Of a DNA stretch of 64,000 nt, positions 8,701 to 17,084 are shown in pieces. Made by a program: the position numbers and the translations under genes. The stretch is from a filamentous cyanobacterium ESFC-1 (GTDB lineage Bacteria > Cyanobacteriota > Cyanobacteriia > Cyanobacteriales > Spirulinaceae). A model generated the notes under the pieces. It ran no database searches and was not told the DNA's origin. It saw only the letters and a list, made by a program, of their open reading frames with translations. Numbering within the stretch: the stretch's first letter is position 1; every line of letters starts with the position of its first letter. The stretch covers positions 4,163,795-4,227,794 of the forward strand of contig KB904821.1 of NCBI GenBank assembly GCA_000380225.1, written 5' to 3'.

Positions 8701-9702
8701 GGCTTGTTTTTGCGGCTTTGTCGGTTCTAATCCGTCATCTAAGGCATCTTTCAGCCATTTCTCCTGCAAATACGCCTCTAAACTCAATCCCCCCAAGTTT
8801 GCCAAAGGAATCCAAATCGCAATACTGTCAGATTTACTCAAATAGCGAGCAATTTGCGTTAACCAAGTGGTTTTCCCTGCCCCCGGTTCGCCAATAATCG
8901 CCAAATTCTTGCCTTCTGTGCCGATAACTTCTTTTAAAAAGGCTTCGTGTTCGTAGCGTTTCTCAATTTCCGCTTTTTCCAGTTGATACTGCTGCATCCC
9001 CAAAGCTGCATCTTCTAGGTTTGCCGCTTCCCGTCGCGGTTGCTGCTTCGGCTTCACCAACCCCAACGGCACATATATATTCACCTCATGGCCAATACCG
9101 TAGCCCGTGGCTTGTCGTCTCTGGGCTTGTTCGTCTAGGTAATTTTGGCAGATTTGCCGCCAGTCGAGGGTTTGGGGCGGCGGTGTTTCGGTGTCGGGTT
9201 CTGCCTCTGCCCCAATTTTAAGCTGCCAGTGTTCCTCAATAACCTGTAAGTTTTCTTTTCCGGCGGTTTGGTGTTGGAGTTTGAGACGAAATTTCCAATA
9301 AGGGCTGTTTTTCGCCTGGCGTTTATCTTCAAACACGCCCAAATCTTTCAGACAGTCGAAAACATCTTGAACCGCATTTTTTCTCTGTTCGCTGTAATCT
9401 ACCTGGGTTTCATCTTTGGGCTTGGGCAAATCCAAGCATTTCTCTAAACATTCTGCCAGCGTCCACAAATCATCCTTAGTGATTCCCTTCTCAACGGTTT
9501 TCGTCCGTTTTCCTCGCTGTTTCTGTTGAATTGTCCCCGATACCTCGATTTGGTTTTCTGTTACCCACTCCACCTGTAGATTGACTTTCAGCTTGTCGGG
9601 GGGTATCGTCACTTCTTCCTCATCTGCCAGGGTAAGTAACACCTCAACCAACTTGAGGACGTTGTTTTTGGTAGTGGCGTTTTTACCGTATTTCCGACCC
9701 AT
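5740..9702 (-). CDS. NACHT-domain STAND NTPase with C-terminal HEAT repeats
   Basis: A giant signal-transduction ATPase of about 1320 residues. A variable N-terminal region of about 240 residues, with no family I recognise, precedes a NACHT module: Walker A GEPGAGKTTW (about residues 271-280) and Walker B VWLLLDGVDEM about 75 residues later. From about 7370 down to 6340 the gene encodes ten consecutive 34-residue HEAT-like repeats of the type NPEAIAALxDLxxNAQ; repeats 3-5 are nearly identical. A non-repeat C-terminal domain of about 180 residues follows. The start was set at 9702 because GGGGAAAAAATG places a purine-rich site in front of it; the frame extends 23 codons further to 9771. Bacterial NACHT proteins include anti-phage sensors, but many cyanobacterial ones are unassigned, so a defence role is inference. 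Confidence 0.88.
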   Translation of the reverse strand: MGRKYGKNATTKNNVLKLVEVLLTLADEEEVTIPPDKLKVNLQVEWVTENQIEVSGTIQQKQRGKRTKTVEKGITKDDLWTLAECLEKCLDLPKPKDETQVDYSEQRKNAVQDVFDCLKDLGVFEDKRQAKNSPYWKFRLKLQHQTAGKENLQVIEEHWQLKIGAEAEPDTETPPPQTLDWRQICQNYLDEQAQRRQATGYGIGHEVNIYVPLGLVKPKQQPRREAANLEDAALGMQQYQLEKAEIEKRYEHEAFLKEVIGTEGKNLAIIGEPGAGKTTWLTQIARYLSKSDSIAIWIPLANLGGLSLEAYLQEKWLKDALDDGLEPTKPQKQALAELFKSGKVWLLLDGVDEMKTANSPLSDIQQSLRGWVKQARVVISCRLNVWEANPNTLPEFDTYRTLCFEAEGVNEFIRQWFEAAEAVELGTQLQQQLAATEHTRLLDLVKNPLRLSLLCKSWKLNPNQLPTTQAMLYQQFRDDFYVWKQDEFPTSWSQRQELNAGLARLALRAIDENLPLRKSLVYEVLGEAQFELAERLGWLNFVYRDVRTDEPIFAFFHLTFQEYFAACGVEDWGYFLPRHHDGNNPDFSHPYRIFEKRWREVILLWLGRGDVKDEEKEGFITALVNFEDGCGKWHYGQVNRGFYEYSAYFLAANGLSQYKTKLREQIVENIVIWSFGRFISEENPYVWLGFLSPIQLGAKEVISKTDTQIITQYLSEILELLENYRCLLVTTLEVYSEFMGKSYLAYGKSNITFIENLITSLCIPLAKCHPENSQSLKVLSDLMANTQNESIRLQAAESLEQIKPGSPEVIAALIDVSNNAQNEYTLYRAVWSLEQIGQSYPEAVAALIDLSNNAQNEFTRSNAVKSLGQLGQGYPEAVAALIDLSNNAQDEFTRSHAVESLGQIGQGYPEAVAALIDLSNNAQNEFTRSNAVKSLGQINPNNPEAIAALYDLMANAQDESIRLYAAQSLGRINPNNPEAIVALEHLMANAQDKDIRRQAAQSLGQINPNNPEAIAALCDLAVNAESESTRWQAALSLGNINPNNPEVIAAICDLIAKAQENSTRLYAALILGKIDPGNSQAIATLCDLAVNAQDEYTRRQAALILGEIIATDEQRLAVVSTLQPHLNNETYENDFDLYKYCYEVLWNIAQDLPYTDFYQAWHKSITPNQQSLENQLLNLPQQLQTDESKLLLCLDIHSLLTTADPIEIADLLWQKIHETAFPEATELPPEISRSNQLTRYLKQLKLDCNKTHLVLILHDSIPPQNSFSPSLRDVLIQCSDTALIAWLTDSPLDPPLKGFPPTQGNLVGALQAWLDEGVGG

Positions 9703-9888
9703 TTTTTCCCCTGCGTGACTCCCGACAAGCTGTGATTTTTCCGAGTAAGGCAGAGTTGCCCACAGTCGCATCCTCGCCCACGCACCTAACGCTTATTATA
9801 GCTGGCTTACAGGTTTTGCTTGGGCAGTTTGTGTGGGCAAAAGCCCCGAAAAACAATTCACCTCAAAGGCTCAAAAACGAGGTGAATC

Positions 9889-10098
9889 GTGACCATTCCC
9901 AAAGACAAAATCAAACAACGAGAAGCATTAGAAAATGCCTACAGCAATTTTGTTGAACCCCACGTTATTCAACTACAACTGCGGGAGGTAGACGCAACCC
10001 CAAAGCCGCCTGTTACTGTTGCCACTTGGGGCTGTTGTTTTACATTGGGTTGGTTGCTGTTGGTGTTATTTTACTGTTTTCGGCAACGCAAATCCTAA
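9889..10098 (+). CDS. Small hypothetical membrane-anchored protein
   Basis: A 69-codon frame starting at GTG 9889, divergent from the NACHT gene. The product is polar for about 45 residues and then has one hydrophobic segment (CCFTLGWLLLVLFYCF) ending in a basic tail RQRKS, consistent with a C-terminal anchor. I do not recognise a family. The hydrophobic stretch and the position beside a STAND NTPase make it worth recording, but it may be a chance frame. Confidence 0.33.
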   Translation: MTIPKDKIKQREALENAYSNFVEPHVIQLQLREVDATPKPPVTVATWGCCFTLGWLLLVLFYCFRQRKS

Positions 10099-10115
10099 CC
10101 TCAGAACCCAAACTC

Positions 10116-10180
10116 AGAACCCCGGTTTCTGGAGTTGCATTTTTACTGAATCGGGTTAGCCTATAAGAAACCGGGGTTCT
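10116..10180. repeat. 65-bp palindromic repeat (copy 1)
   Basis: AGAACCCCGGTTTCT and its exact complement AGAAACCGGGGTTCT bound a 35-bp spacer. A second 65-bp copy with a few substitutions lies at 34398-34462. Such a hairpin could act as a bidirectional terminator or be a small mobile palindrome. The rest of 10181-10324 shows only a fragment of another intergenic repeat. Confidence 0.75.
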
Positions 10181-10324
10181 TAACCCTCACGGTTAAAGTC
10201 TTAAGACGGTGCGTTACTATAGCTATTTTCTAATTTACTCGTTGATGCTGTCGCCTACGGATTAAAATCCGGGGCTAGTTGTAACAAAGTTCGCCGTCGC
10301 GGACTTGGGGTTTAATGGTATTTT

Positions 10325-11143
10325 TTAGAACAAAACCAGGGTTAATTCTTGTTGATATTTTTGGGTGAGGGGGTGCTGTTTTCCTAACAATTCAAATAGG
10401 GTTAACATGGCTTTTCTCGCCCCATCGTCTCGGTAGGCGCGATCGCGCTCTACGATATCCAGAAACGTCTGTAACGCCCCTTCATAGTCTTGCGCGAGGA
10501 CGGACTTAGCACCCCGGATAAACTGCTCGTCTAGCTCATTTTCCGGCTCGATTTTCGTAATTTCTTTGAGAGAAATTAATGCCTTCATTGCGTCGATTTG
10601 CGCGGTATAGGTGCGATCGCTCGTTGTGACCGTATCGAGCATTTGCGAGGCCAACTCGGCGCGATCGCATTGTAGCAAAAACTGCGCCGCCGCGATCGCC
10701 ACCTGGGGATTATTCGGATATTTCTCGAATAAACTATCAAACGTCTCCTTGGCAGACTTAGCATCACCAGACTTAACAAACATCTGCGCTTGTTCCAATT
10801 CCACATTCAGGGTTGACTTTAAACCCAACCCGTCGAAAAACTCTCTCAACTCCTCCTCTGACTTAGCCCCCACAAAACCTTGATATATTTCCCCCTTCAT
10901 AAAAATTCTGACATCAGGGACTCCCTCAATGCCATACTGACTCGCCAACTCAGGGTTTTTGTCCGTGTCAATCTTCGCCAAAATAAAACCATACTCTGGC
11001 GCTAACTTCTCCAAAATCGGCTTGAGTAGCTTACAAGGGCCGCACCACGTCGCATAAAAATCCGCCACCACCAAGCGCTGATGGGAAGCTTCAAGGACTT
11101 CTGTGGCAAAATTATCTTGGTTTACATCAACTGAAAAACTCAT
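10325..11143 (-). CDS. Thioredoxin-domain protein with TPR-like C-terminus (CnoX/YbbN type)
   Basis: A 272-residue cytosolic protein. Residues about 1-110 form a thioredoxin fold with an intact WCGPC active site (FYATWCGPCKLLKPIL) and the cis-Pro region GVPDVRIF. The remainder is helical with tetratricopeptide-like repeats (SAKETFDSLFEKYPNNPQV and similar). This architecture matches YbbN/CnoX, which in proteobacteria protects chaperonin substrates from oxidation; in cyanobacteria the partner is not shown by sequence. Unlike E. coli YbbN, this protein keeps both active-site cysteines, so redox activity is expected. The ATG is directly preceded by CAACAACCAAT heptamer repeats (11144-11165) and has no obvious Shine-Dalgarno. 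Confidence 0.88.
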   Translation of the reverse strand: MSFSVDVNQDNFATEVLEASHQRLVVADFYATWCGPCKLLKPILEKLAPEYGFILAKIDTDKNPELASQYGIEGVPDVRIFMKGEIYQGFVGAKSEEELREFFDGLGLKSTLNVELEQAQMFVKSGDAKSAKETFDSLFEKYPNNPQVAIAAAQFLLQCDRAELASQMLDTVTTSDRTYTAQIDAMKALISLKEITKIEPENELDEQFIRGAKSVLAQDYEGALQTFLDIVERDRAYRDDGARKAMLTLFELLGKQHPLTQKYQQELTLVLF

Positions 11144-11170
11144 ATTGGTTGTTGGTTGTTGGTTATTAGT

Positions 11171-12010
11171 GTCTGGTTATACCCCAAATCCCCTGTAGGG
11201 GCGAGGTTTCCTCGCCCAATCCTAACTTGATTCAAAAACAAGAAATTAATACCGTCACACCGAAGCAGAGAAACAAGATCAACCTAGAGATTGGATGGGG
11301 AAACCCCACCCCTACTTTTAACAAGGCATTTTTAAGTCCGCAAAGCCGGACTTTGTTATATTGGTTCCCTGAATTTTAATTGCTGGTTATACCCCAAATC
11401 CCCTGTAGGGGCGAGGTTTCCTCGCCCAATCCTAACTTGATTCAAAAACAAGAAATTAACACCGTCACACCGAAGCAGAGAAACAAGATCAACCTAGAGA
11501 TTGGATGGGGAAACCCCACCCCTACTTTTAACAAGGCATTTTTAAGTCCGCAAAGCCGGACTTTGTTATATTGGTTCCCTGAATTTTAATTGCTGGTTAT
11601 ACCCCAAATCCCCTGTAGGGGCGAGGTTTCCTCGCCCAATCCTAACTTGATTCAAAAACCAGGAATTAATACCGTCACCCCGAAGCAGAGAAACAAGATC
11701 AACCTAGAGATTGGATGGGGAAACCCCACCCCTACTTTTAACAAGGCATTTTTAAGTCCGCAAAGCCGGACTTTGTTATATTGGTTCCCTGAATTTTAAT
11801 TGCTGGTTATACCCCAAATCCCCTGTAGGGGCGAGGTTTCCTCGCCCAATCCTAACTTGATTCAAAAACAAGAAATTAACACCGTCACACCGAAGCAGAG
11901 AAACAAGATCAACCTAGAGATTGGATGGGGAAACCCCACCCCTACTTTTAACAAGGCATTTTTAAGTCCGCAAAGCCGGACTTTGTTATATTGGTTCCCC
12001 GAATTTTAAT
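11171..12010. repeat. Four tandem copies of a 210-bp unit
   Basis: Units at 11171-11380, 11381-11590, 11591-11800 and 11801-12010 are each exactly 210 bp and differ at only a handful of positions; the first differs slightly at its left edge. Each unit is a mosaic of cyanobacterial repeat modules: a TGTAGGGGCGAGGTTTCC module, a GGGGAAACCCCACCCC module and an AGTCCGCAAAGCCGGACTTT palindrome. Because 210 is divisible by three and each unit carries a stop, identical 69-codon TTG frames occur in copies 2-4. These have no ribosome-binding site and are not called as genes. Confidence 0.95.
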
Positions 12011-12155
12011 CCGTGGGCGGATTAGCGGGAGAAACAAAAAATAAAAAAGCACGCAAGGCTGAATTAAATACAGCATAAGCGAGCTTGTAAAGGCAAAAAA
12101 CATATATCGCTATGATTTTGGCTTGAAATAATACCGAATCGGCTTAGAGTAGAAA

Positions 12156-12174
12156 GGGCGCAAGCCTTGCGCCC
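12156..12174 (-). terminator. Hairpin downstream of pntB
   Basis: GGGCGCAAGCCTTGCGCCC is a perfect palindrome 10 bp beyond the pntB stop. Read on the minus strand it is followed by TTTCTAC, only a short T tract, so it is a weak terminator candidate. It may equally be a dispersed repeat, since CGCCCCTAC motifs are common here. Confidence 0.4.
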
Positions 12175-12183
12175 CTACGGAAA

Positions 12184-13602
12184 TTACGCGGTGGTCAACA
12201 CCTTAGACGGTGTAGCCGACTCGCTGAGTTTCGCCAAAATCGCCGTAGTATTCTGCTTGGCATCCCCAAACAACATCATGGTGTTGTCTTTGTAGAATAA
12301 GGGATTGTCTACGCCCGCATAACCACTGGATAAACTGCGCTTCAGGACAATTACGCTGTCAGACTTCCAAACTTCCATCACAGGCATTCCGGCGATGGCG
12401 CTGTTGGGGTCGTCTAAGGCGCTGGAATTGACCGTATCGTTTGCGCCGATGACTAAAACTACATCGGTTTCGGGGAAATCGTCGTTAATTTCGTCCATTT
12501 CCAACACAATGTCATAAGGCACATTCGCTTCAGCCAGCAACACATTCATGTGACCTGGTAAGCGACCCGCGACGGGGTGAATGCCAAAGCGGACTTGTTT
12601 GCCCCGCTTGCGGAGGATTTTGGTGATATCGGAAACGGGGTGCTGTGCTTGGGCGACTGCCATACCATAACCGGGGACGATGATGACATTTTGGGCATTG
12701 TCCAACAATTCCACGGTTTCTTCGATATTGGTGGGGGTGGCTGTCCCAGTAATTTCAGCCGCCGGGCCGCTGGCCCCTTCCCCAAAACCGCCAGCCATGA
12801 CGTTGATAAACGAGCGATTCATGGCTTTGCACATGAAGTAACTCAGAATCGCGCCGCTACTACCGACTAACGCTCCGGTAACGATGAGTAGGTCATTAGA
12901 CAGCATAAAGCCTGCTGCTGCTGCTGCCCAACCGGAGTAACTGTTGAGCATGGAAATGACCACGGGCATATCTGCGCCACCAATGGCGATAACTAAGTTT
13001 ACGCCTAAAACCGCCGCGATCGCGCAGGAAATTCCCAGATAAGTTAAGGCCGTTTCTCCCCCTTGCATATAAGGGAAAAGTAAAACCGCGATCGCCACTA
13101 ACATTCCTAAATTAACAAAATGGCGACCCGGCAGCGCAATCGGCTTACTACTCACAATGCCTTGCAACTTACCGCAAGCCACCACAGACCCAGTAAACGT
13201 CACCGTCCCGATGAATACGCCCACATAAATCTCGATATCGTGAATCGTGGCTTCTACCCCGGTCAAAGCCGCTTCAGCTTGGAGAAAGCTACCAAAACCG
13301 ACTAAAACCGACGCTAAACCGCCAAAACTATTCAAAATACCCACCAATTGAGGCATCGAAGTCATGGCCACTCGCGCCGCTAACAAAGCACCAATCGCAA
13401 GGCCGGGTAATAAAGTCGAAACCAACACACCATAACCCGTCACCTGGGCGCTGGCTACCGTCGCACCAAAGGCAATCAACATCCCCAGAATGCCGAGGAA
13501 ATTGCCCCGTCGGGCGGTTTCTTGCTTGGACAAGCCGCCCAAGCTGAGGATAAACAAGGCACTCGCCGCAATATAGGCGACTGTTATCAAACTATTAGAC
13601 AT
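12184..13602 (-). CDS. pntB: NAD(P) transhydrogenase subunit beta
   Basis: The 472-residue beta subunit of the proton-translocating transhydrogenase, which passes hydride between NADH and NADP+ at the expense of the proton gradient. The N-terminal ~270 residues hold about nine membrane helices (for example [18 protein letters not shown]). The C-terminal soluble domain III binds NADP(H), seen in [18 protein letters not shown] and [18 protein letters not shown]. Length matches the family. It lies 278 bp downstream of pntA on the same strand, so the two are probably co-transcribed through the repeat-containing gap, although the gap allows a separate promoter. Confidence 0.97.
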   Translation of the reverse strand: MSNSLITVAYIAASALFILSLGGLSKQETARRGNFLGILGMLIAFGATVASAQVTGYGVLVSTLLPGLAIGALLAARVAMTSMPQLVGILNSFGGLASVLVGFGSFLQAEAALTGVEATIHDIEIYVGVFIGTVTFTGSVVACGKLQGIVSSKPIALPGRHFVNLGMLVAIAVLLFPYMQGGETALTYLGISCAIAAVLGVNLVIAIGGADMPVVISMLNSYSGWAAAAAGFMLSNDLLIVTGALVGSSGAILSYFMCKAMNRSFINVMAGGFGEGASGPAAEITGTATPTNIEETVELLDNAQNVIIVPGYGMAVAQAQHPVSDITKILRKRGKQVRFGIHPVAGRLPGHMNVLLAEANVPYDIVLEMDEINDDFPETDVVLVIGANDTVNSSALDDPNSAIAGMPVMEVWKSDSVIVLKRSLSSGYAGVDNPLFYKDNTMMLFGDAKQNTTAILAKLSESATPSKVLTTA

Positions 13603-13779
13603 AATGAAAAACTCGCTAGTTGTACGTCGTCTGTGTAGAGAATCTTGGGGAAAGAGTTGCTGCGCTTAATGGGCAATCGGGGAGAGTCAAACTTTACCCC
13701 AAAAAGTGATTTCTGGCGTAGGGTCGGCATCGCTTACCAGATGGTTGACCTTCACGCTGACACCCAATCCTAGAATTGC

Positions 13780-13850
13780 CGAGAGTCCGCGTAGTCGGAC
13801 TTTGCTTTTGTTAGCCCCAGATTTTAATCTGCGGGCGGGGTAGCGGGATA
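13780..13850. repeat. Intergenic repeat module between pntA and pntB
   Basis: GAGTCCGCGTAGTCGGACTTTG is followed by TTAGCCCCAGATTTTAATCTGCGGGCGGGG. The same two-part module (a GTCCG/CGGAC hairpin plus an AGATTTTAATCT palindrome) recurs around 53490-53540 and, in variant forms, near 3780, 10265 and 53150. It looks like a mobile or selfish intergenic palindrome and not a regulator of the operon. Confidence 0.65.
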
Positions 13851-13880
13851 GACCTCCAACCCAATGCAGCAACAATTTCC

Positions 13881-15473
13881 TTATTTCTGAAACATATTGA
13901 GCATTCGTTGGGAAACGAGGAAACCCCCGGCAATATTAATTGTGGCAACCACAATCGCCATCGCCCCTAAAATGGTCGTGGCCGAAGTCAAAGACCCTGA
14001 GATTTGCAACATCCCCCCCAGAATCACAATGCCGCTAATAGCATTGGTGACACTCATCAACGGCGTATGTAAAGCCGGAGTCACATTCCAAATGACCTGC
14101 CAACCCACAAAGCAAGACAGGACAAACACCATAAAGTGGGATAGGAAAGACGCAGGCGCACCCAAACCAATCCCTAAAAGGGTAAGTCCGGCTAAACCCA
14201 ACCAAACCCAAACCATTTTGCTCGGTTTTTTATCTTCTGCTACTTTTGCAGGCTGAGGGGCAGGGGTTGTCGGCGCTTTTTGGGTATTCACCGGGGCGGG
14301 CTTTTGCGGCGGCGGCCAAGTGACTTCGCCTTCTTTCAGCACCAAAGCCCCGCGAATTACCTCGTCTTCGAGGTTAACTTTATAATCTTCTGCCCCGCCC
14401 ATATCTTTGAGCAAATGACAGAGGTTTGTGCCGTACAGTTGACTCGATTGTGCTGCCATGCGACTGGGTAAATCGGTCAAACCAATAATGGTTACGCCGT
14501 TGTGCTGATAAATTTCATTGGGACGGGTAACTTCACAATTTCCCCCTTGTTCGGCGGCCAAATCCACTACCACTGAACCGGGTTTCATGTTGTCCACCAT
14601 TTCCTGGGTAATCAGTAAGGGGGCTTTCTTACCGGGAATTAGCGCCGTGGTGATGATAATATCGACATCTTTGGCTTGTTGAGCAAACAGCGCCATTTCT
14701 GCGGCGATAAACTCTTTACTCATGGTTTTGGCATAACCGCCAGAACCCGTGCCATCTTCAGCAAATTCCAACTCTAGGAATTCTGCCCCTAAGCTTTGCA
14801 CTTGTTCTTTCACCGCCGGGCGGGTATCGAAGGCGCGAACCACTGCCCCTAAGCTACGGGCTGCACCAATGGCGGCGAGTCCGGCGACTCCTGCCCCAAT
14901 GATCATAACTTTCGCTGGGGGGACTTTTCCGGCGGCGGTAATTTGTCCGGTGAAAAAGCGCCCGAACTGATTGGCTGCTTCGATGACGGCGCGATAGCCC
15001 GCGATATTCGCCATGGAACTCAGCGCGTCGAGCTTTTGGGCGCGACTAATGCGGGGAATGGCATCCATAGCCAAAACGGTGGCTTGGCGTTCGGCTAGTT
15101 TGTCAAGCAGTTCGCCGTTTTGGGCTGGCCAAATAAAGCTGATTATGGTTTTCTTTTCGGGAAGTCTGTCTACTTCTTCGGGTTGGGGCGGACGGACTTT
15201 AAGAATGATATCCGCTTGTTCCCATAAGGCCGCGGCATTTGGTAGAATTTGGCAATTCACGTTTTCATAAGCGCGATCGCTAAAATTCGCTGTTTCTCCT
15301 GCACTTTGTTCGATTAAAACTTCAAAGCCTTGTTTTTGTAAAACTTTGACAGTGGTAGGGGTAGCAGCAACCCGACATTCACCCGGATAAATTTCTTTGG
15401 GAATTCCAATTTTTTTACGGGCATTGGGGACGGCATTATTGGAACCTGTGTCTCGTTCAACCGCAATCGTCAT
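13881..15473 (-). CDS. pntA: NAD(P) transhydrogenase subunit alpha (fused form)
   Basis: A 530-residue alpha subunit. Domain I, an alanine-dehydrogenase-like NAD(H) domain, shows IGIPKEIYPGECRVAATP at the start and the dinucleotide fold MIIGAGVAGLAAIGAARSLG. After a Pro-rich linker (about residues 385-410, PAPVNTQKAPTTPAPQP) come the membrane helices of domain II. The nucleotide-binding and membrane parts are in one chain, as in E. coli and Synechocystis; in some bacteria they are split. It heads the pntA-pntB pair. The 320 bp upstream, shared with the divergent DUF2808 gene, contains imperfect inverted copies of GCTAACGGTAG / CTGTTAGCCGTTAG near 15525-15570 but no promoter I can defend. Confidence 0.97.
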   Translation of the reverse strand: MTIAVERDTGSNNAVPNARKKIGIPKEIYPGECRVAATPTTVKVLQKQGFEVLIEQSAGETANFSDRAYENVNCQILPNAAALWEQADIILKVRPPQPEEVDRLPEKKTIISFIWPAQNGELLDKLAERQATVLAMDAIPRISRAQKLDALSSMANIAGYRAVIEAANQFGRFFTGQITAAGKVPPAKVMIIGAGVAGLAAIGAARSLGAVVRAFDTRPAVKEQVQSLGAEFLELEFAEDGTGSGGYAKTMSKEFIAAEMALFAQQAKDVDIIITTALIPGKKAPLLITQEMVDNMKPGSVVVDLAAEQGGNCEVTRPNEIYQHNGVTIIGLTDLPSRMAAQSSQLYGTNLCHLLKDMGGAEDYKVNLEDEVIRGALVLKEGEVTWPPPQKPAPVNTQKAPTTPAPQPAKVAEDKKPSKMVWVWLGLAGLTLLGIGLGAPASFLSHFMVFVLSCFVGWQVIWNVTPALHTPLMSVTNAISGIVILGGMLQISGSLTSATTILGAMAIVVATINIAGGFLVSQRMLNMFQK

Positions 15474-15794
15474 AGAATCTCCTCTAGTCTTTAAAATTTA
15501 AGGCGTTGGCGTTGTGGTTTAATAGCTAACGGTAGCAAACACTACTATTACTCACTGTTAGCCGTTAGAATTCACTTTACGCATCCTAGGCCGATCCCCA
15601 AAATCTGGGGACGATTTTAAACTTGTCTTATTAATTCGTTGGTCATTTGGGGAACTTTTGAAACCCTCAAGCTGTCTCATGCTCCCTGATAAGGATTAAT
15701 TGTGGGGTTTTTCTGCCTTTGACGAAGAAGCGCGATCGCGCTTAAAGTTTAGTAACATATTTGATTATTGCTTTACGTTTATATTTGTGAGTAA

Positions 15795-16340
15795 ATGCTT
15801 ATGCGGTTTCATCAAGTTCGTTTGTTAGCTTCAACCCTAATCGTAGCCGGTTGTGTCTTGGGGGCAACCCAATGGCGTGCTTGGGCCCAAAATGGTAATC
15901 CGGGTTTGACCATTTTTAGCGGAGTCGAACGCCAAAACGAACTCAACTATCGCTTAGACTTTGGCGGCAATCGCAACGGCGTTGACCGTTACCGCCTCCG
16001 CATTCCCGCCAACAAAATGGAAACCGCCGTTAAAAAGTTAGCCATCAGCTATCCTGATTACTTTGATAAAACCAACGGGACATTTGATGTAGACAAAATC
16101 GAAGTCCGCGCTGACGGTGAATCTCTCCCCATCCAAGAAGTCATTTGGAATAAAGACGATAACGTTGTCATTATTACCATGGAAGATCAAATTCCCTCTG
16201 GTGAAGGGGCGGAATTGGTCTTCTCTAATGTTAGAAATCCCCGTTGGGGCGGCACGTTTTATTTTAATCTCTTGGTTTCTCCTCCCGGAGAAGCCCCTCA
16301 ACCCCGCGCTTTAGGGACTTATATCATCACGATTAGTTAG
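15795..16340 (+). CDS. DUF2808 domain exported protein
   Basis: A 181-residue cyanobacterial DUF2808 protein. An N-terminal signal peptide (basic start, hydrophobic LLASTLIVAGCVLG, cleavage after AWA-Q) sends it to the periplasm or thylakoid lumen. The mature part has the family pattern: YRLRIPANKMETAVKKL, DYFDKTNGTFDVDKIEV and a C-terminal beta-rich segment (GGTFYFNLLVSPPGE). The function of the family is unknown. ATGs at 15795 and 15801 are both possible starts. The gene is divergent from pntA and stands alone, followed by repeat DNA. Confidence 0.88.
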   Translation: MLMRFHQVRLLASTLIVAGCVLGATQWRAWAQNGNPGLTIFSGVERQNELNYRLDFGGNRNGVDRYRLRIPANKMETAVKKLAISYPDYFDKTNGTFDVDKIEVRADGESLPIQEVIWNKDDNVVIITMEDQIPSGEGAELVFSNVRNPRWGGTFYFNLLVSPPGEAPQPRALGTYIITIS

Positions 16341-16790
16341 TCCTTTGTCATTGGTCATTAGTTAGTCCTTTGTCATTGGTCATTGGTCATTAGTCCTCTG
16401 ATGGCGATTCAGACAATGACAAAGGGATAAAACTTAATCTAGTGGGCTACGCTCAAACGCTTATTGCATAGGGTTTGAGCTTATTTTTTGAGGTCAATTC
16501 AAAAAGTTATGGGTATGTTGGGATTGGACGGGGAAACCCCGCCCCTACATACCCACTACCTACTGCCTACTACCTACTGCCCACTACTGCTGCGACACAC
16601 CTTAAATGTTGGGTTACGGCGGATAGCCAGATTGCAGTCATAGCTTATGTTTTAGCCGCCTAACCCAACCTACGATAAAGCCTACCTACTGCCCACTGCC
16701 GACTGCCCAAAAACCAATGCCCACTGCCTCAACAACTGATGAGGCGATTACTGATAACTGATGACTGAAAAAGCTGCCCACCACCTAATT
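16341..16790. repeat. Repeat-rich intergenic region upstream of rpmH
   Basis: This 450-bp stretch has no supported gene. It contains tandem CATTGGTCATTAG / TCCTTTGT units (16345-16395), a GGGGAAACCCCGCCCCTAC module (about 16528-16546), CCTACTGCCTACTACC heptamer-like units on either side of 16560 and near 16690, an inverted repeat (GTTGGGTTACGGCGG at 16608 against CCGCCTAACCCAAC ending 16669), and CTGATAACTGATGACTGA near 16752-16770. All of these motifs recur elsewhere in the window. Confidence 0.8.
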
Positions 16791-16792
16791 AT

Positions 16793-16820
16793 TTGTTAAA
16801 TCTAAAGATCGCGATATAAT
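16793..16820 (+). promoter_or_regulatory. Putative sigma-70 type promoter of rpmH-rnpA
   Basis: TTGTTA at 16793-16798 and a consensus TATAAT at 16815-16820 are separated by 16 bp, placing the predicted transcript start near 16827, about 37 bp before the rpmH start. It is the best -35/-10 match seen in front of any operon here. It is predicted from sequence alone. Confidence 0.55.
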
Positions 16821-16863
16821 AGAAAACTGTTGATTTTTGGTAACAGCGCCAAGGAGATCGATC

Positions 16864-17001
16864 GTGACTCAACGTACCCTCGGCGGCACAAGCCGCAAGA
16901 AAAAAAGAAAATCAGGCTTTCGCGCCCGCATGAGAACAAAAAATGGTCGTCGCACCATTAATGACCGTCGGCGTAAAGGCCGTCAACGCCTTGCTGTATA
17001 G
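16864..17001 (+). CDS. rpmH: 50S ribosomal protein L34
   Basis: A 45-residue, highly basic protein: start [19 protein letters not shown], then [20 protein letters not shown], the L34 signature in its cyanobacterial form. The start is GTG at 16864, preceded by AAGGAG at 16851-16856, a good Shine-Dalgarno. It is the first gene of the conserved rpmH-rnpA-(PH)-yidC-khpB cluster. As in other cyanobacteria, dnaA is not next to it. Confidence 0.97.
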   Translation: MTQRTLGGTSRKKKRKSGFRARMRTKNGRRTINDRRRKGRQRLAV

Positions 17002-17084
17002 GGACTCCATTTTTATTGCTCCTGTACTCCTTTTCCACAGATAAACTCTGTGGCGATCGCTATTTTTAACTCATTAAACCCAAA

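Noticed and set aside
11380-12009. Three identical 69-codon plus-strand frames
   Set aside because: They are created by the 210-bp tandem repeat, start at TTG without a ribosome-binding site, and have composition of repeat DNA.
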